A stretch of DNA of 64,000 bases from JBJMQS01 sp045802605. Lineage in GTDB: Bacteria > Planctomycetota > Planctomycetia > Gemmatales > Gemmataceae. Position numbers and translations under genes: made by a program. Below the pieces are notes generated by a model. It was not told where the DNA came from and searched no databases. It was given only the letters and a program-made list of their open reading frames with translations. Location: NCBI GenBank assembly GCA_045802605.1, contig JBJMQS010000057.1, forward strand, positions 248,001-312,000, in the 5' to 3' direction. Below are positions 8,291-17,267 of this stretch, one piece after another (within the stretch, counting starts at the first letter, position 1; each line of letters opens with the position of its first letter).

Positions 8291-8869
8291 TTACTCCGTC
8301 GTCGGTCGTGCTTTGACTGGTGGCATTGGTGTCGGTGCCGGAACCGGTGCCGGCATCGGTGTCATCGATGGCGTCGGCGCCGGCAATGGCGGCACATCCA
8401 TGTTAGGCGGGGCCGGAATTGGCAATGGTGGATTGGCACCGCCCGTTTCCGAGGTCAAACCACCAGGCATCGGGATGCTGCTGCGAGACAAACTCTCCGG
8501 TATCTTTCCGGCGGATTGTGGTGTGCCAGGACCCGGAGTTGCGGGTGATGCCGAAGGACCAGAGCCGGGAGTTGTTGAAAAGCTCACCGGCTGCATACTG
8601 CCGTTATCTGCGGGCGACTTGCCAGGAGTCGCTGTCGCGGGCTGTTTTGTCATTGCTGACGCTTGAGCCGCCGGCGACATGGACCCTGGGCTGCTGGTCG
8701 GTTTGGTCGGCTGCTCAGGGGCTGGCGAGGCTTTGGCCATCCCTAATAGGGTTTTGCGCTCTTTGGGCGGGTCGGATTTCTGGGTGAAGCTTGATGGGCC
8801 TGTGCAACCGACAGCGGACAGGCTCGCCCCGACCAAGCCCACCAATACGCGGGACCTAATGCCTCGCAT
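8291..8869 (-). CDS. Pro/Ala-rich lipoprotein of unknown function
   Basis: I chose the ATG at 8869, which follows a purine-rich GGGAAGGGG, over the upstream start at 8893. The protein is then 192 residues, with a signal ending LSAVGC (lipobox). The mature part is almost entirely low complexity (Pro, Ala, Ser, Thr, Gly), with a PMPAPVPAPTP-type tail. It could span the periplasm or anchor to the wall; no domain is visible. The 3' end faces larB. Confidence 0.65.
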   Translation of the reverse strand: MRGIRSRVLVGLVGASLSAVGCTGPSSFTQKSDPPKERKTLLGMAKASPAPEQPTKPTSSPGSMSPAAQASAMTKQPATATPGKSPADNGSMQPVSFSTTPGSGPSASPATPGPGTPQSAGKIPESLSRSSIPMPGGLTSETGGANPPLPIPAPPNMDVPPLPAPTPSMTPMPAPVPAPTPMPPVKARPTTE

Positions 8870-9103
8870 GCGTAACCCCTTCCCTGAGGCCACGGCAGAT
8901 TCGCCGCGTCGAATCGCCGCACGTCGTGCGCAGCGTCCAAGCAGTGGGGCAATAGGCGAGATAAGCCAATGCCGTCAATAGGAATGACCGAGTAACAGCA
9001 TCTCTAGAACCATTGCATCGAACAGAAATGGGTTTGAATTCCTGGAATTTCCGCTCCTAGGGAATATCTTTTCAGCTTCGGATTTATGCGAGGGAGCGTT
9101 TTC

Positions 9104-10474
9104 ATGGCGGAAGTACTGGCGGAACGTTTTGCCAAATATGCTACCGAGCTTCGTTTTGAGCGATTGCCGCAAAAAGTGGTGCACGAGACGAAGCGACGGT
9201 TCATCGACTCTTTCACCACTGCTGTCGGAGCCATGGATTCCGATGCTTTCGCCATCGCCCGCAAGTGTGCCCATCGCGTTTCGTCGAAGCCCGGTGCGAG
9301 TATGCTCGGTGGTGGTCATTCAAGCATCGAGTGGGCGACGTTCGTCAACGGTCTGTTGATCCGGTACCTCGATTTCAACGACACCTATCTCTCGCTCGAG
9401 CCCGCACATCCTAGTGACAATCTCGCACCCGTCATGGCCGTGGCCGAAGCCACCGGCTCCAACGGCAAAGACATGATCACCGCCGCTGTGCTCGCATACG
9501 AGATTCAGTGCCGTCTATGCGATGCGGCAAGCCTGCGCAAATACGGCGTTGACCACGTCACCTATGGCGCAATCTCGTCCGCGGTCGCTGCGTGCAAACT
9601 TCTGAAACTCGACCAGAAACAGACCGCGCATGCCATCGGCTTAGCCGGCGTTGCTAATGTGGCTTTGCGTCAAACCCGCGCTGGCGAAATGAGCATGTGG
9701 AAAGGGTGCGCGTTCGCAAACGCGGCCCGCAACGGTGTCTTCGCAGCCCTCCTGGCTGCCGAAGGCATGACTGGCCCCGCACCCATTTTCGAGGGTGAAC
9801 TGGGCCTGATGAAGCTTGTCCTCCGCACCGACTTCACCGTCGCGGCCATGGGCGGCGAAGACGGAGCAGGCGAGGATTACATGCTGGTCAAGACCTATAT
9901 CAAGTTCTGGCCGGTCGAGTATCACGCTCAATCCGCGGTGGATGCCATCTTGCAACTCCGTCCCCAAGTGGGCGACTGGCGCCGCGTGAAATCGATCGAC
10001 ATTCACACCTTCGATGCGGCCGTGGACATCATCGGCAAAGATCCCGAGAAGTATCGACCCAAGACCCGCGAGACCGCCGACCACTCCATGCCCTATTGCG
10101 TCGCCGTTGCACTCATGGAAGGCAATGTCGATTTGCGCAGCTTTGATGACGATCATCTTGCAAATCAGGAACTCAACGCCCTGACGAACAAGGTGAAGCT
10201 GCATCGTGATGCGGATTGCAATCGACGGTATCCCGCCGGGATTCCCAATCGATTGACTGTGACCCTGGAGGACGGGACGACATTCGTCAAAGAGGTCGAG
10301 TTCCCGCGAGGCCACGCCGGCAACCCGATGACAGATGCCGAAGTCGAAGCCAAGTTTCGCAACGTCGTCGAGCCGGTTTACAGTAAGGCCGTTGCCGACA
10401 AAGTCTTGGCTGCGTGTTGGTCGCTGGAGAAGCTCGATAAGCCGCACGATTTGATCAAGTTGCTGGATCGGTAA
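9104..10474 (+). CDS. MmgE/PrpD family protein (2-methylcitrate dehydratase-like)
   Basis: This 456-residue protein starts at ATG 9104, with AGGGAG at 9091-9096. An ATG at 9086 is in frame but lacks a site. The family features are clear: the N-terminal helical region (RFIDSFTTAVGAM), the stretch YLDFNDTYLSLEPAHPSDNL, and the ending EFPRGHAGNPMTDAEVEAKF. The family includes 2-methylcitrate dehydratase, cis-aconitate decarboxylase and iminodisuccinate epimerase. Without prpB or prpC nearby the substrate cannot be named. It stands alone between a lipoprotein gene and a membrane protein gene. Confidence 0.85.
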   Translation: MAEVLAERFAKYATELRFERLPQKVVHETKRRFIDSFTTAVGAMDSDAFAIARKCAHRVSSKPGASMLGGGHSSIEWATFVNGLLIRYLDFNDTYLSLEPAHPSDNLAPVMAVAEATGSNGKDMITAAVLAYEIQCRLCDAASLRKYGVDHVTYGAISSAVAACKLLKLDQKQTAHAIGLAGVANVALRQTRAGEMSMWKGCAFANAARNGVFAALLAAEGMTGPAPIFEGELGLMKLVLRTDFTVAAMGGEDGAGEDYMLVKTYIKFWPVEYHAQSAVDAILQLRPQVGDWRRVKSIDIHTFDAAVDIIGKDPEKYRPKTRETADHSMPYCVAVALMEGNVDLRSFDDDHLANQELNALTNKVKLHRDADCNRRYPAGIPNRLTVTLEDGTTFVKEVEFPRGHAGNPMTDAEVEAKFRNVVEPVYSKAVADKVLAACWSLEKLDKPHDLIKLLDR

Positions 10475-10478
10475 GTGA

Positions 10479-11063
10479 CTATTCCAAACCTGGAATGCTG
10501 AGCGCTTGATCGGCCATGTTTAGTGGATAGAGTTTGAATGTCTTCAACCGCCATTGATTGTCTGCGTCTAGCCTGAATTCTGCACGGCAAAGTAGTGGCG
10601 CATCGAGGCGTTGATCGCGTGGCGCATGGACTTTGAATTGAAAACTGACATGGGCACTGCGGTCAGCACGCGATAGATCGGCTACGTGCACATCCCAAAG
10701 AACTACGTCCTTCACTTCTGCCGAACGTGAATATCGTTCGCAAAAATCACGGAATGCGCGACTGTCGTGAGGACCATAGGCAAAATTCGAGGAAACATGA
10801 CTAAATATCTTGTTCAGATCCAGGACCGGCCCTTTGGCTGCAGCTGCCATTTCGTCAAGCTTCCGTTTGATCTGTTCGCGGTCTGATTCGAAGAGCCGAT
10901 CCAAGATGACGAGCGCGCCCGCGAAGACGAGGGCAGCAGTGGCGAGCCCGATCAGCCAGCGGCGACGTGTCTTGCGCCACGCAGCCCCCGCGCACAAGGC
11001 GACGACGACGAGCCCCAAGATAATTGTCGGATCGCCTTCAATGAGCCAAGCGGGCATGATCAT
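10479..11063 (-). CDS. Two-TM protein with a cytoplasmic or periplasmic NTF2-like domain
   Basis: This 194-residue protein has two hydrophobic helices at about residues 12-27 and 36-54, split by a basic loop (RKTRRRW). A soluble domain follows, of alternating helix and strand (VKDVVLWDVHVADLSRADRS, then VSFQFKVHAPRDQ), that resembles a SnoaL/NTF2-like cone by eye. I recognise no named family. It lies just downstream of enolase (27 bp, same strand) and may be co-transcribed with it. Confidence 0.65.
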   Translation of the reverse strand: MIMPAWLIEGDPTIILGLVVVALCAGAAWRKTRRRWLIGLATAALVFAGALVILDRLFESDREQIKRKLDEMAAAAKGPVLDLNKIFSHVSSNFAYGPHDSRAFRDFCERYSRSAEVKDVVLWDVHVADLSRADRSAHVSFQFKVHAPRDQRLDAPLLCRAEFRLDADNQWRLKTFKLYPLNMADQALSIPGLE

Positions 11064-11089
11064 GTCTTACGAATTTGCATTCGGCTAGC

Positions 11090-12391
11090 CTACGAACGCA
11101 AGGCGCCCGCCCCGTAAACAGCGCTCGGCCCCAAATCTTGCTCGATGCGCAGCAACTGGTTGTATTTGGCAATTCGATCGGTCCGGCTCGCCGATCCAGT
11201 CTTGATTTGACCTGCGTTCGTAGCCACTGCAATATCAGCGATGGTCGTGTCCTCGGTTTCGCCACTGCGATGGCTAATGATAGTCGTGAACTGATTCCGT
11301 TTGGCCAATTCGATCGTCTCCAGCGTTTCGGTTAACGTGCCGATCTGATTCACCTTCACCAAGATGCTGTTGGCAGAGTGCTCGGTAATGCCGCGTTGCA
11401 ACCGCTCGGGATTTGTTACGAAAAGATCATCACCAACAAGCTGAACGGTTTTGCCCAACGCAGTCGTCAGCTTGTGCCAGGCAGGCCAATCGTCTTCAGA
11501 CAAGCCATCCTCGATGGACCGGATGGGCCATTTGCTGCAGAGGCCTTTCCAGTAATCAATCATTTCGTCCGAGCTAATCACGCGGTCCGGTTGGCTTTTG
11601 AAGAAACAATAGCCCGTCTTTCCGTGTTTCTTCGCCTCGTCATAAAGCTCCGTGCATGCGGCATCGAGCGCGAAGACGATGTGATCGCCCAGTCGATATC
11701 CTGCGTGTTCGACGGCAGTAGCAATCGCTTGCAAACCTTCTTCGGCCGATTTGAGGTTTGGCGCGAAGCCACCTTCATCGCCCACCGCCGTGCTCAAGCC
11801 ACGATCATGCAGTACTTTCTTGAGGTTGTGAAAGACCTCAGCGCCCATGCGCAGCGCTTCGCGGAACGTCGTCGCACCCACGGGCGCGATCATGAACTCC
11901 TGAAAATCGATGTTATTGTCGGCGTGCTTGCCGCCGTTGAGGATGTTCATGAGCGGTACGGGTAATACGCAAGCCCGGGCCCCACCGAGATAGCGATACA
12001 ACGGCAGACCCGCGGCGTTGGCGGCTGCGTGGGCTGTCGCCAATGAAACACCCAGAATTGCGTTCGCGCCAAGCCGGCTCTTATTGGCGTGTCCGTCCAT
12101 TTCAATCATCAATCGATCCAGGCCGATCTGATCGTGTGCCGCCCGGCCGAGCACTTTCGGCGCGATCACGTCGTTGACGTTGTCTACCGCCTGAAGCACG
12201 CCTTTTCCCAGGTAGCGCTTCTTGTCGCCATCTCGAAGTTCCACTGCTTCATGAGCGCCAGTGCTCGCACCCGAGGGCACGGCCGCCCGCCCGGCAGCTC
12301 CGCCATCGAGAATGACATCAACTTCGAGCGTCGGATTACCACGGCTATCGAGGATCTCTCGAGCACGAACAAACTTGATGCGCTGGCTCAT
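11090..12391 (-). CDS. eno: Enolase
   Basis: This 433-residue enolase converts 2-phosphoglycerate to phosphoenolpyruvate in glycolysis. The start at ATG 12391 gives the usual N-terminus (REILDSRGNPTLEVDV); the longer frame to 12556 is not conserved. Visible motifs are GASTGAHEAVELRDGD, the Mg ligands in FALDAACTELYD, IEDGLSEDDWPAW and LVGDDLFVTN, the catalytic Lys in LVKVNQIGTLTET, and SHRSGETEDTTIADIAVA. Its length is standard for bacteria. Endonuclease IV lies 58 bp upstream on the same strand. Confidence 0.97.
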   Translation of the reverse strand: MSQRIKFVRAREILDSRGNPTLEVDVILDGGAAGRAAVPSGASTGAHEAVELRDGDKKRYLGKGVLQAVDNVNDVIAPKVLGRAAHDQIGLDRLMIEMDGHANKSRLGANAILGVSLATAHAAANAAGLPLYRYLGGARACVLPVPLMNILNGGKHADNNIDFQEFMIAPVGATTFREALRMGAEVFHNLKKVLHDRGLSTAVGDEGGFAPNLKSAEEGLQAIATAVEHAGYRLGDHIVFALDAACTELYDEAKKHGKTGYCFFKSQPDRVISSDEMIDYWKGLCSKWPIRSIEDGLSEDDWPAWHKLTTALGKTVQLVGDDLFVTNPERLQRGITEHSANSILVKVNQIGTLTETLETIELAKRNQFTTIISHRSGETEDTTIADIAVATNAGQIKTGSASRTDRIAKYNQLLRIEQDLGPSAVYGAGALRS

Positions 12392-12449
12392 GATCACCTC
12401 GGCCCGGATTAGGAATCTGATGCAAGGGATACGCCCATTGCAGTGCAAA

Positions 12450-13310
12450 TCAAGATGATGGCCGGGGCGCTCGGCACATGCGCCGCAAAAGTCGCAAGTT
12501 GACTTCGTCCATGTTGTTCTCTTTGGGTGTCTCCAAGACCATCGGCAGCTTCGCAAATTGCGGATCGTTCACAATGTATCGAAATGCCGCGGATCCTATT
12601 TTGCCTTGGCCAATGTGCGCGTGCCGATCGACTCGGCTACCAAACTCTTTGAGACTGTCGTTGAGGTGAAAGGCTTTGACGTGCTTCATTCCTACCACGC
12701 GATCGAATTCTTCAAATGTCCGCCGATATTCGCGCAACGGTGTGAGCGCGTATCCGGCGGCAAAAGTGTGGCAGGTGTCCAAACACACGCCGAGCCGCCG
12801 CGGTTCCTGGACGCCACGAAGAATCGCCGCCAGATGCTCGAAACGATGCCCAATGCAGCTCCCCTGCCCGGCTGTATTCTCGATGAGGATGCGAATTTTG
12901 AAACCAGCCGTGCGTTCGTGAATTTCATCAAGCGCGGTGACCACGCGGGCCAACGCATCAGTCTCGCCGGCACAAAGGTGTGCCCCGGGATGCATCACTA
13001 AGTAGTTGATTCCGAGGAGTTCCGCGCGTTGCAATTCGAGAAAGAGCGCTTCGATCGATTGACGGTACAGTCCCGGCTCCGGAGAGGCGATGTTAATGAG
13101 GTAAGAGTCGTGGGCCATTGTCCGCTTGATGCCCGCCGCCTTCACAGCCTGCCGAAACGCCCGCGCCTCTTCGTCGCCAATCGGTCGACCACGCCATTGG
13201 CTGGGCGCTTTTGTGAAGACTTGGAGAGCTCGACAGCCCAGCCGGCGGGCTTCATCGACAGCATTCGTAAATGCACCGGCAACCGACAAATGCGAACCCA
13301 ACAGCGGCAT
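12450..13310 (-). CDS. nfo: Endonuclease IV
   Basis: This 286-residue AP endonuclease with three Zn ions cuts the DNA backbone 5' of abasic sites. It has all the family blocks: LLGSHLSVAG at the start, YLVMHPGAHLCAGE, ILIENTAGQGS, GVCLDTCHTFAAGY, and HLNDSLKEFGSRVDRHAHIGQG, with the metal-binding His, Glu and Asp. The last residues (VLETPKENN) complete the barrel. The start ATG 13310 gives the usual N-terminus, and the upstream in-frame segment is unrelated. It is probably transcribed with eno. Confidence 0.95.
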   Translation of the reverse strand: MPLLGSHLSVAGAFTNAVDEARRLGCRALQVFTKAPSQWRGRPIGDEEARAFRQAVKAAGIKRTMAHDSYLINIASPEPGLYRQSIEALFLELQRAELLGINYLVMHPGAHLCAGETDALARVVTALDEIHERTAGFKIRILIENTAGQGSCIGHRFEHLAAILRGVQEPRRLGVCLDTCHTFAAGYALTPLREYRRTFEEFDRVVGMKHVKAFHLNDSLKEFGSRVDRHAHIGQGKIGSAAFRYIVNDPQFAKLPMVLETPKENNMDEVNLRLLRRMCRAPRPSS

Positions 13311-13405
13311 GCGACGACCCAATGGTTGACGAGCGCAACTCCAGCGATAACTTTGCAACAGCGATTGATTTAGCGATGTGCCATCCCTGCGGCGCGGAGG
13401 TCTAC

Positions 13406-13777
13406 GTGCTGATCCGACATCCTCACCTTATCGACGCGCTGATTACGGCAGTTCTAATCGGTGTTTGGTGCCTCTGGGCCGTCCACTGGCGCAAAGCGTG
13501 GCCGGTCTTGGCCTCGGGTGGTTGGATTGGCTTGCTATTGCTCGCGATTATGACGGCCTACGTGTGGTCTCTGACCCGACCCATGCCACTGCATTTTGCT
13601 GGAATTACGCTGCCGAATTACCCGTGGAAACTGATGGCCGTGGCCATGTATGTCGGCTGGGGTCTATTCTGCGGCTGGCTGCAGGGCGTTTACGGTTGGG
13701 AGCCCGAGACGGTGGATTTGGACCCGCCCGAGCACGGCGCCGGGCACGATCATGGGGATAGTCACCTGCACCATTAA
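13406..13777 (+). CDS. Small three-TM protein with His-rich C-terminus
   Basis: I prefer the GTG at 13406, with GGAGG at 13396-13400, which gives 124 residues; the ATGs at 13322 and 13376 lack a site. There are three hydrophobic segments at about residues 9-27, 36-54 and 72-94. The tail ends DHGDSHLHH with an acidic segment before it, suggesting metal contact. No family is recognised. It faces the S1-domain gene, with 11 bp between the stops. Confidence 0.6.
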   Translation: MLIRHPHLIDALITAVLIGVWCLWAVHWRKAWPVLASGGWIGLLLLAIMTAYVWSLTRPMPLHFAGITLPNYPWKLMAVAMYVGWGLFCGWLQGVYGWEPETVDLDPPEHGAGHDHGDSHLHH

Positions 13778-13788
13778 TCGGCCGACAG

Positions 13789-15174
13789 CTATTTCTTTCC
13801 CAAATCCGGAAACAAGGGACCGCCGGAGCCGATCCCACCCTTGAGGTCGGTGCGCTTCACCCGCGGCTTGGTGGGTTCCTCCGGAGCAGCCTCTTCTTCC
13901 GCGGCGGCTTCGACCTTTTCCGCTTCTTTAACCGCTTTCATGGAGAGTGACAGCTTTTGCGCTTCCCGGTCGATGCGCATGATTCGCACCTGAACCATAT
14001 CGCCAACTTGCACAACGTCGCCGGGCCGGCGAACACGCTGAATGGCCAGCTCCGAGATGTGCACCAAACCCTCAAGTCCTCCCTCGAGTTCGACAAAAGC
14101 TCCAAACTCGGCCAAGCGAGTCACTTTGCCGGTGGCAACCGATTTCTCGGGGAAGTTGTACTGGACAGTGTCCCACGGGCTCGCCATCAGTTGCCGAAGA
14201 CTCAGGCTCACCTTGCGGGCTTCACGATCGACGCGCGTGACCACCACCTCGACAGTCTGCCCCGGGGACATGACTTCGGTAGCGTCCTTCACTCGGGTCC
14301 AGCTCATCTCCGAGACCGGGACCAGTCCATTGACGCCGCCCAGATCGACGAACGCGCCAAAGGGCTTCACTTGCCGAACAAAGCCCTTGCGAACTTGGCC
14401 TTCAGCGATTTCTTCCCAGAGGTTCTTGCTGGCCTCTTCGCGCTCGCGTTCCAGCAGCGCACGCCGGCTAACCACAAGATTCTTCTCTTGTTGGTCCGCC
14501 TCGGCAACCATGCATCGCAGCCGCTGATTAACGAATTGTTCCGCATTCTCGACACGATAGAGATCGATCTGACTGATCGGAAGGAACCCGCGAATGCCGT
14601 TAACTTCGACAGAGAGGCCGCCCTTGTTTACCTCAATCACGCGAGCTTCGACGATCTGGCCGATCTCCAGCGTGCTCCAGTGCGCGGCAGCCACCGCGCC
14701 TTCGCGGGTGACGATCAAGATGCCATTGGAGGGGTCATAGCGCTCGATCGTGACTTCGACATGGGTGCCGATGGCCGGCGGACCTTCCGGGAACTGCGTG
14801 ATTGGCAACATGCCTTGCGACTTGTTGCCGGGAAACTCCACGAACACGTCACCGCCATGGATGGCCACGACAATGCCCGTTTTGAACCCCGGAGCTTGTT
14901 TCGGCATGCCGGCAGGCTTGGGCTGCTCGGCAAACATCTCCTGTTCCGACATCCCTCCCATCGCAGCTTCGAGCTCTTCCTCGATCTGGGCATCGAGAGC
15001 GCGAAGGCTCGGCCAGTCGCCGGCAGCCGGCGAGATATCCACTTCCGGAGGTTTTTTGGGGCGGTCGGAACGGGCCCGCCGAGCCTGTTTCTCGTGGTTT
15101 CGCAAAACCCGCGGTGAATCCGGCTGGACCGGCGTCGTGGCGTTCTCGGGCGTCGCTGGAACCGTTTCGCTCAT
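13789..15174 (-). CDS. S1 RNA-binding domain protein (ribosomal protein S1-like)
   Basis: This 461-residue protein has a charged N-terminus, then four S1 (OB-fold) repeats at about residues 105-165, 180-250, 255-330 and 345-415. Each begins with a G-x-V motif, and several contain GAFVDLGG- or GAFVELEGG-type turns (for example GFVRQVKPFGAFVDLGGVNG and GLVHISELAIQRV). The tail is Lys/Glu-rich. This matches the shorter S1 of Gram-positive and planctomycete type rather than the six-repeat E. coli RpsA, and a role in mRNA binding at the ribosome is likely. A conserved family name beyond S1-like cannot be given. Confidence 0.85.
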   Translation of the reverse strand: MSETVPATPENATTPVQPDSPRVLRNHEKQARRARSDRPKKPPEVDISPAAGDWPSLRALDAQIEEELEAAMGGMSEQEMFAEQPKPAGMPKQAPGFKTGIVVAIHGGDVFVEFPGNKSQGMLPITQFPEGPPAIGTHVEVTIERYDPSNGILIVTREGAVAAAHWSTLEIGQIVEARVIEVNKGGLSVEVNGIRGFLPISQIDLYRVENAEQFVNQRLRCMVAEADQQEKNLVVSRRALLEREREEASKNLWEEIAEGQVRKGFVRQVKPFGAFVDLGGVNGLVPVSEMSWTRVKDATEVMSPGQTVEVVVTRVDREARKVSLSLRQLMASPWDTVQYNFPEKSVATGKVTRLAEFGAFVELEGGLEGLVHISELAIQRVRRPGDVVQVGDMVQVRIMRIDREAQKLSLSMKAVKEAEKVEAAAEEEAAPEEPTKPRVKRTDLKGGIGSGGPLFPDLGKK

Positions 15175-15347
15175 GATCTGTCCTTCAATGGCAGTTCTGG
15201 GAAGTTACCGGAGATTGAGCCTGTTGGCAACGGGGCGAACGTAGCGACGCGCATGCGAGATAGATGACCCGCCCCGTCCGGTCCTTGATGGGAGATGCCA
15301 GGCGCTCAGCTATAATTACGGCAACGAAGCGAGACTCCGCACTATCT

Positions 15348-17000
15348 ATGACCGCCCCGACACCCTATTTGCTTGTCAATCGCGACGACGGCATCAGCGA
15401 AGTCATTCCGCTGGAGCCAAGCGAGCGGTACGGCATGGGCCGCGCACCGACCAATCGCATCGTCGTTAAAGACGAGCTTTGCAGCCGGGAACATGCCGAA
15501 GTCTATGCGGACGACGGCCGATGGAGCTTACGCGATCTCGGCAGCTTGAATGGGACGCGCCTCAATGGCGAGTTAATCACGGGTGATGCTGTTTTGGACC
15601 CCGGGGATGAAGTCCGCATTGGGCGAACCAAGGTGACGTACGTCGAGCGAGTGCCCGGCCTGCCTGACTCCAAACCGGAAGAATCGCCAACGACGGAAGA
15701 ATCTGTCGCCATTCGCAAACGGTTGGGAGATACCCGATTCCAGCAGCCGGTTGTGGAAATGGAACCGGTCGCACCCGGCAAGGAGCCGACGCGCGACCGA
15801 ATCGATCGGGATCTGACGCGGCTCTACCAACTCGCGCTGCGCATGGGTGAAGCCCGGTCGATCGACGACGTCGCGGAAGTGGTGCTGTCGGGCTTACTCG
15901 AGGCAATCCCCGCCGAGGTGGGCGCCATTTTGACGGTGCGCGAGAATCGCGAATTGGACATTCTCGCCTATCGCACCCGGGACCCGTCCGCGAAGACCTA
16001 TCACAAGGTGTCGCAATTTGTCAGCTCGGAAGTGCTCTCCACCAAGCAAGCTGTCTTGGCTGAGGACGTGGCCACTCACGCCACGTTTCGCAAGCGAGAT
16101 AGTTTGGCCGATCTAAAAGCCACGAGTTTGATTTGTGCGCCCGTCAAAGTGGATTCGCAGGTGGTGGGGTTGATCCACCTTTACAGCTCGAACAACGTAC
16201 GTGGGCTCGAAACGGAAGACTTGGAATTCGCGCTAGCCGTGGCTAATCAACTCGGTCCGGCGATTAGCAATCTCCGCAAAACCGACCGACTCTCGATCGA
16301 GAATCGGGAGCTCCGCGATCAACTGCGCGTCGAAAGCGAACTCGTCGGCGAAAGCTGGGCGATGCAGGAGATCGAACGGCAAATCGCTCGAGTCGCCATC
16401 ACGAACGCCACTGTACTCGTTCGCGGTGAAAGTGGCGTGGGCAAAGAGCTGGTTGCTCGCGCGCTGCACTATTCCAGTCCCCGTCGAGAGGGGCCGTTCG
16501 TTTGCATTAACTGTGCCGCACTCACCGAGACGCTGCTGGAAAGCGAATTGTTCGGCCACGAAAAAGGCGCGTTCACAGGCGCGACTGAGAAAATGGTTGG
16601 CAAGTTCGAAGCCGCCGACAAGGGCACCATTTTCCTCGACGAAATCGGCGAAATGAGCGTCGGCACGCAGGCCAAATTCTTGCGCGTGCTCGAGGGCCAT
16701 CCATTCGAACGAGTCGGCGGTCACACTCCCATTCGCGTCGATGTGCGCGTGATCTCCGCGACCAATCAGCCGCTGGAAGTAAACCTGCAAAACGGCAGAT
16801 TCCGCCGCGATCTTTTTTTCCGCCTGAAAGTCGTTGAGATCCTTGTCCCACCATTGCGGGAGAGAATGGGGGACGTGCCGTTGTTGGCGGATCACTTCTT
16901 CAAGCGATTCGTCAAAGAGACCGGCCGTAAACTCCGCGGCTTCTCCCCGGCCGCCATGGACAAAATGAGTCACTACCATTGGCCGGTCAACGTCCGCTAA
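15348..17000 (+). CDS. FHA-GAF-AAA+ sigma-54 activator, N-terminal fragment cut by an in-frame stop
   Basis: From ATG 15348 the protein has 550 residues. An FHA domain at about 1-95 binds phosphothreonine (RYGMGRAPTNRIVVKDE and SREHAEVY, SLNGTRLNGE). A GAF domain follows at about 150-320. The sigma-54 AAA+ domain then shows Walker A GESGVGKELVA, the GAFTGA loop, Walker B FLDEIGEM and arginine fingers in FRRDLFFRLK. The frame ends at TAA 16998-17000 inside the sequence WPVNVR, where family members read WPGNVREL-RN. The remaining part, with the DNA-binding helices, continues in the same frame at 17001. A single change (GAA to TAA, or a sequencing error) explains the cut. Without the second part the protein could remodel sigma-54 holoenzyme but not bind an enhancer. 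Confidence 0.85.
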   Translation: MTAPTPYLLVNRDDGISEVIPLEPSERYGMGRAPTNRIVVKDELCSREHAEVYADDGRWSLRDLGSLNGTRLNGELITGDAVLDPGDEVRIGRTKVTYVERVPGLPDSKPEESPTTEESVAIRKRLGDTRFQQPVVEMEPVAPGKEPTRDRIDRDLTRLYQLALRMGEARSIDDVAEVVLSGLLEAIPAEVGAILTVRENRELDILAYRTRDPSAKTYHKVSQFVSSEVLSTKQAVLAEDVATHATFRKRDSLADLKATSLICAPVKVDSQVVGLIHLYSSNNVRGLETEDLEFALAVANQLGPAISNLRKTDRLSIENRELRDQLRVESELVGESWAMQEIERQIARVAITNATVLVRGESGVGKELVARALHYSSPRREGPFVCINCAALTETLLESELFGHEKGAFTGATEKMVGKFEAADKGTIFLDEIGEMSVGTQAKFLRVLEGHPFERVGGHTPIRVDVRVISATNQPLEVNLQNGRFRRDLFFRLKVVEILVPPLRERMGDVPLLADHFFKRFVKETGRKLRGFSPAAMDKMSHYHWPVNVR

Positions 17001-17267
17001 ATGCGAAATGTCATTGAACGGGCGGTGGCCCTGGCCGTCGGGCCGACATTGGAAGCGGACGACATTGTGCTTTCAAACCTGAACTTCGACGAACCTTCCA
17101 CCGTCGAAGTTGGGTATCGAGAAATGTCGCTCAACGACATGGAGCGCGAACACATCAAGGCAACACTCGAACATACCGACTGGAACAAGAGCCAGTCCGC
17201 CGCAATTCTTGGCATCGAGCGGAGTACGTTGGATCGAAAGATCAAGTCGTACGAGATTCAGAAGTAG
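17001..17267 (+). CDS. C-terminal Fis-type HTH fragment of the same sigma-54 activator
   Basis: This 88-residue segment starts at ATG 17001 directly after the TAA stop of the previous frame (TAAATG), in the same frame. It carries the missing end of the activator: RNVIERAVALAVGPTLEADDI finishes the AAA+ lid. The Fis-type helix-turn-helix follows (REHIKATLEHTDWNKSQSAA, then ILGIERSTLDRKIKSY). Its own translation could arise by termination and restart at the ATG, giving a small DNA-binding protein, or the pair may be a decaying gene. Its 3' end overlaps the end of rlmI by 26 bp on the other strand. Confidence 0.75.
   Translation: MRNVIERAVALAVGPTLEADDIVLSNLNFDEPSTVEVGYREMSLNDMEREHIKATLEHTDWNKSQSAAILGIERSTLDRKIKSYEIQK

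Noticed and set aside
9641..10447. 268-residue open frame on the minus strand under the MmgE/PrpD gene
   Set aside because: Shadow of the real frame; composition is antisense-like.
13957..15117. 386-residue open frame on the plus strand across the S1-domain gene
   Set aside because: The minus strand encodes four clear S1 repeats; the plus-strand frame has none and is His/Arg-rich as antisense of S1 repeats would be.
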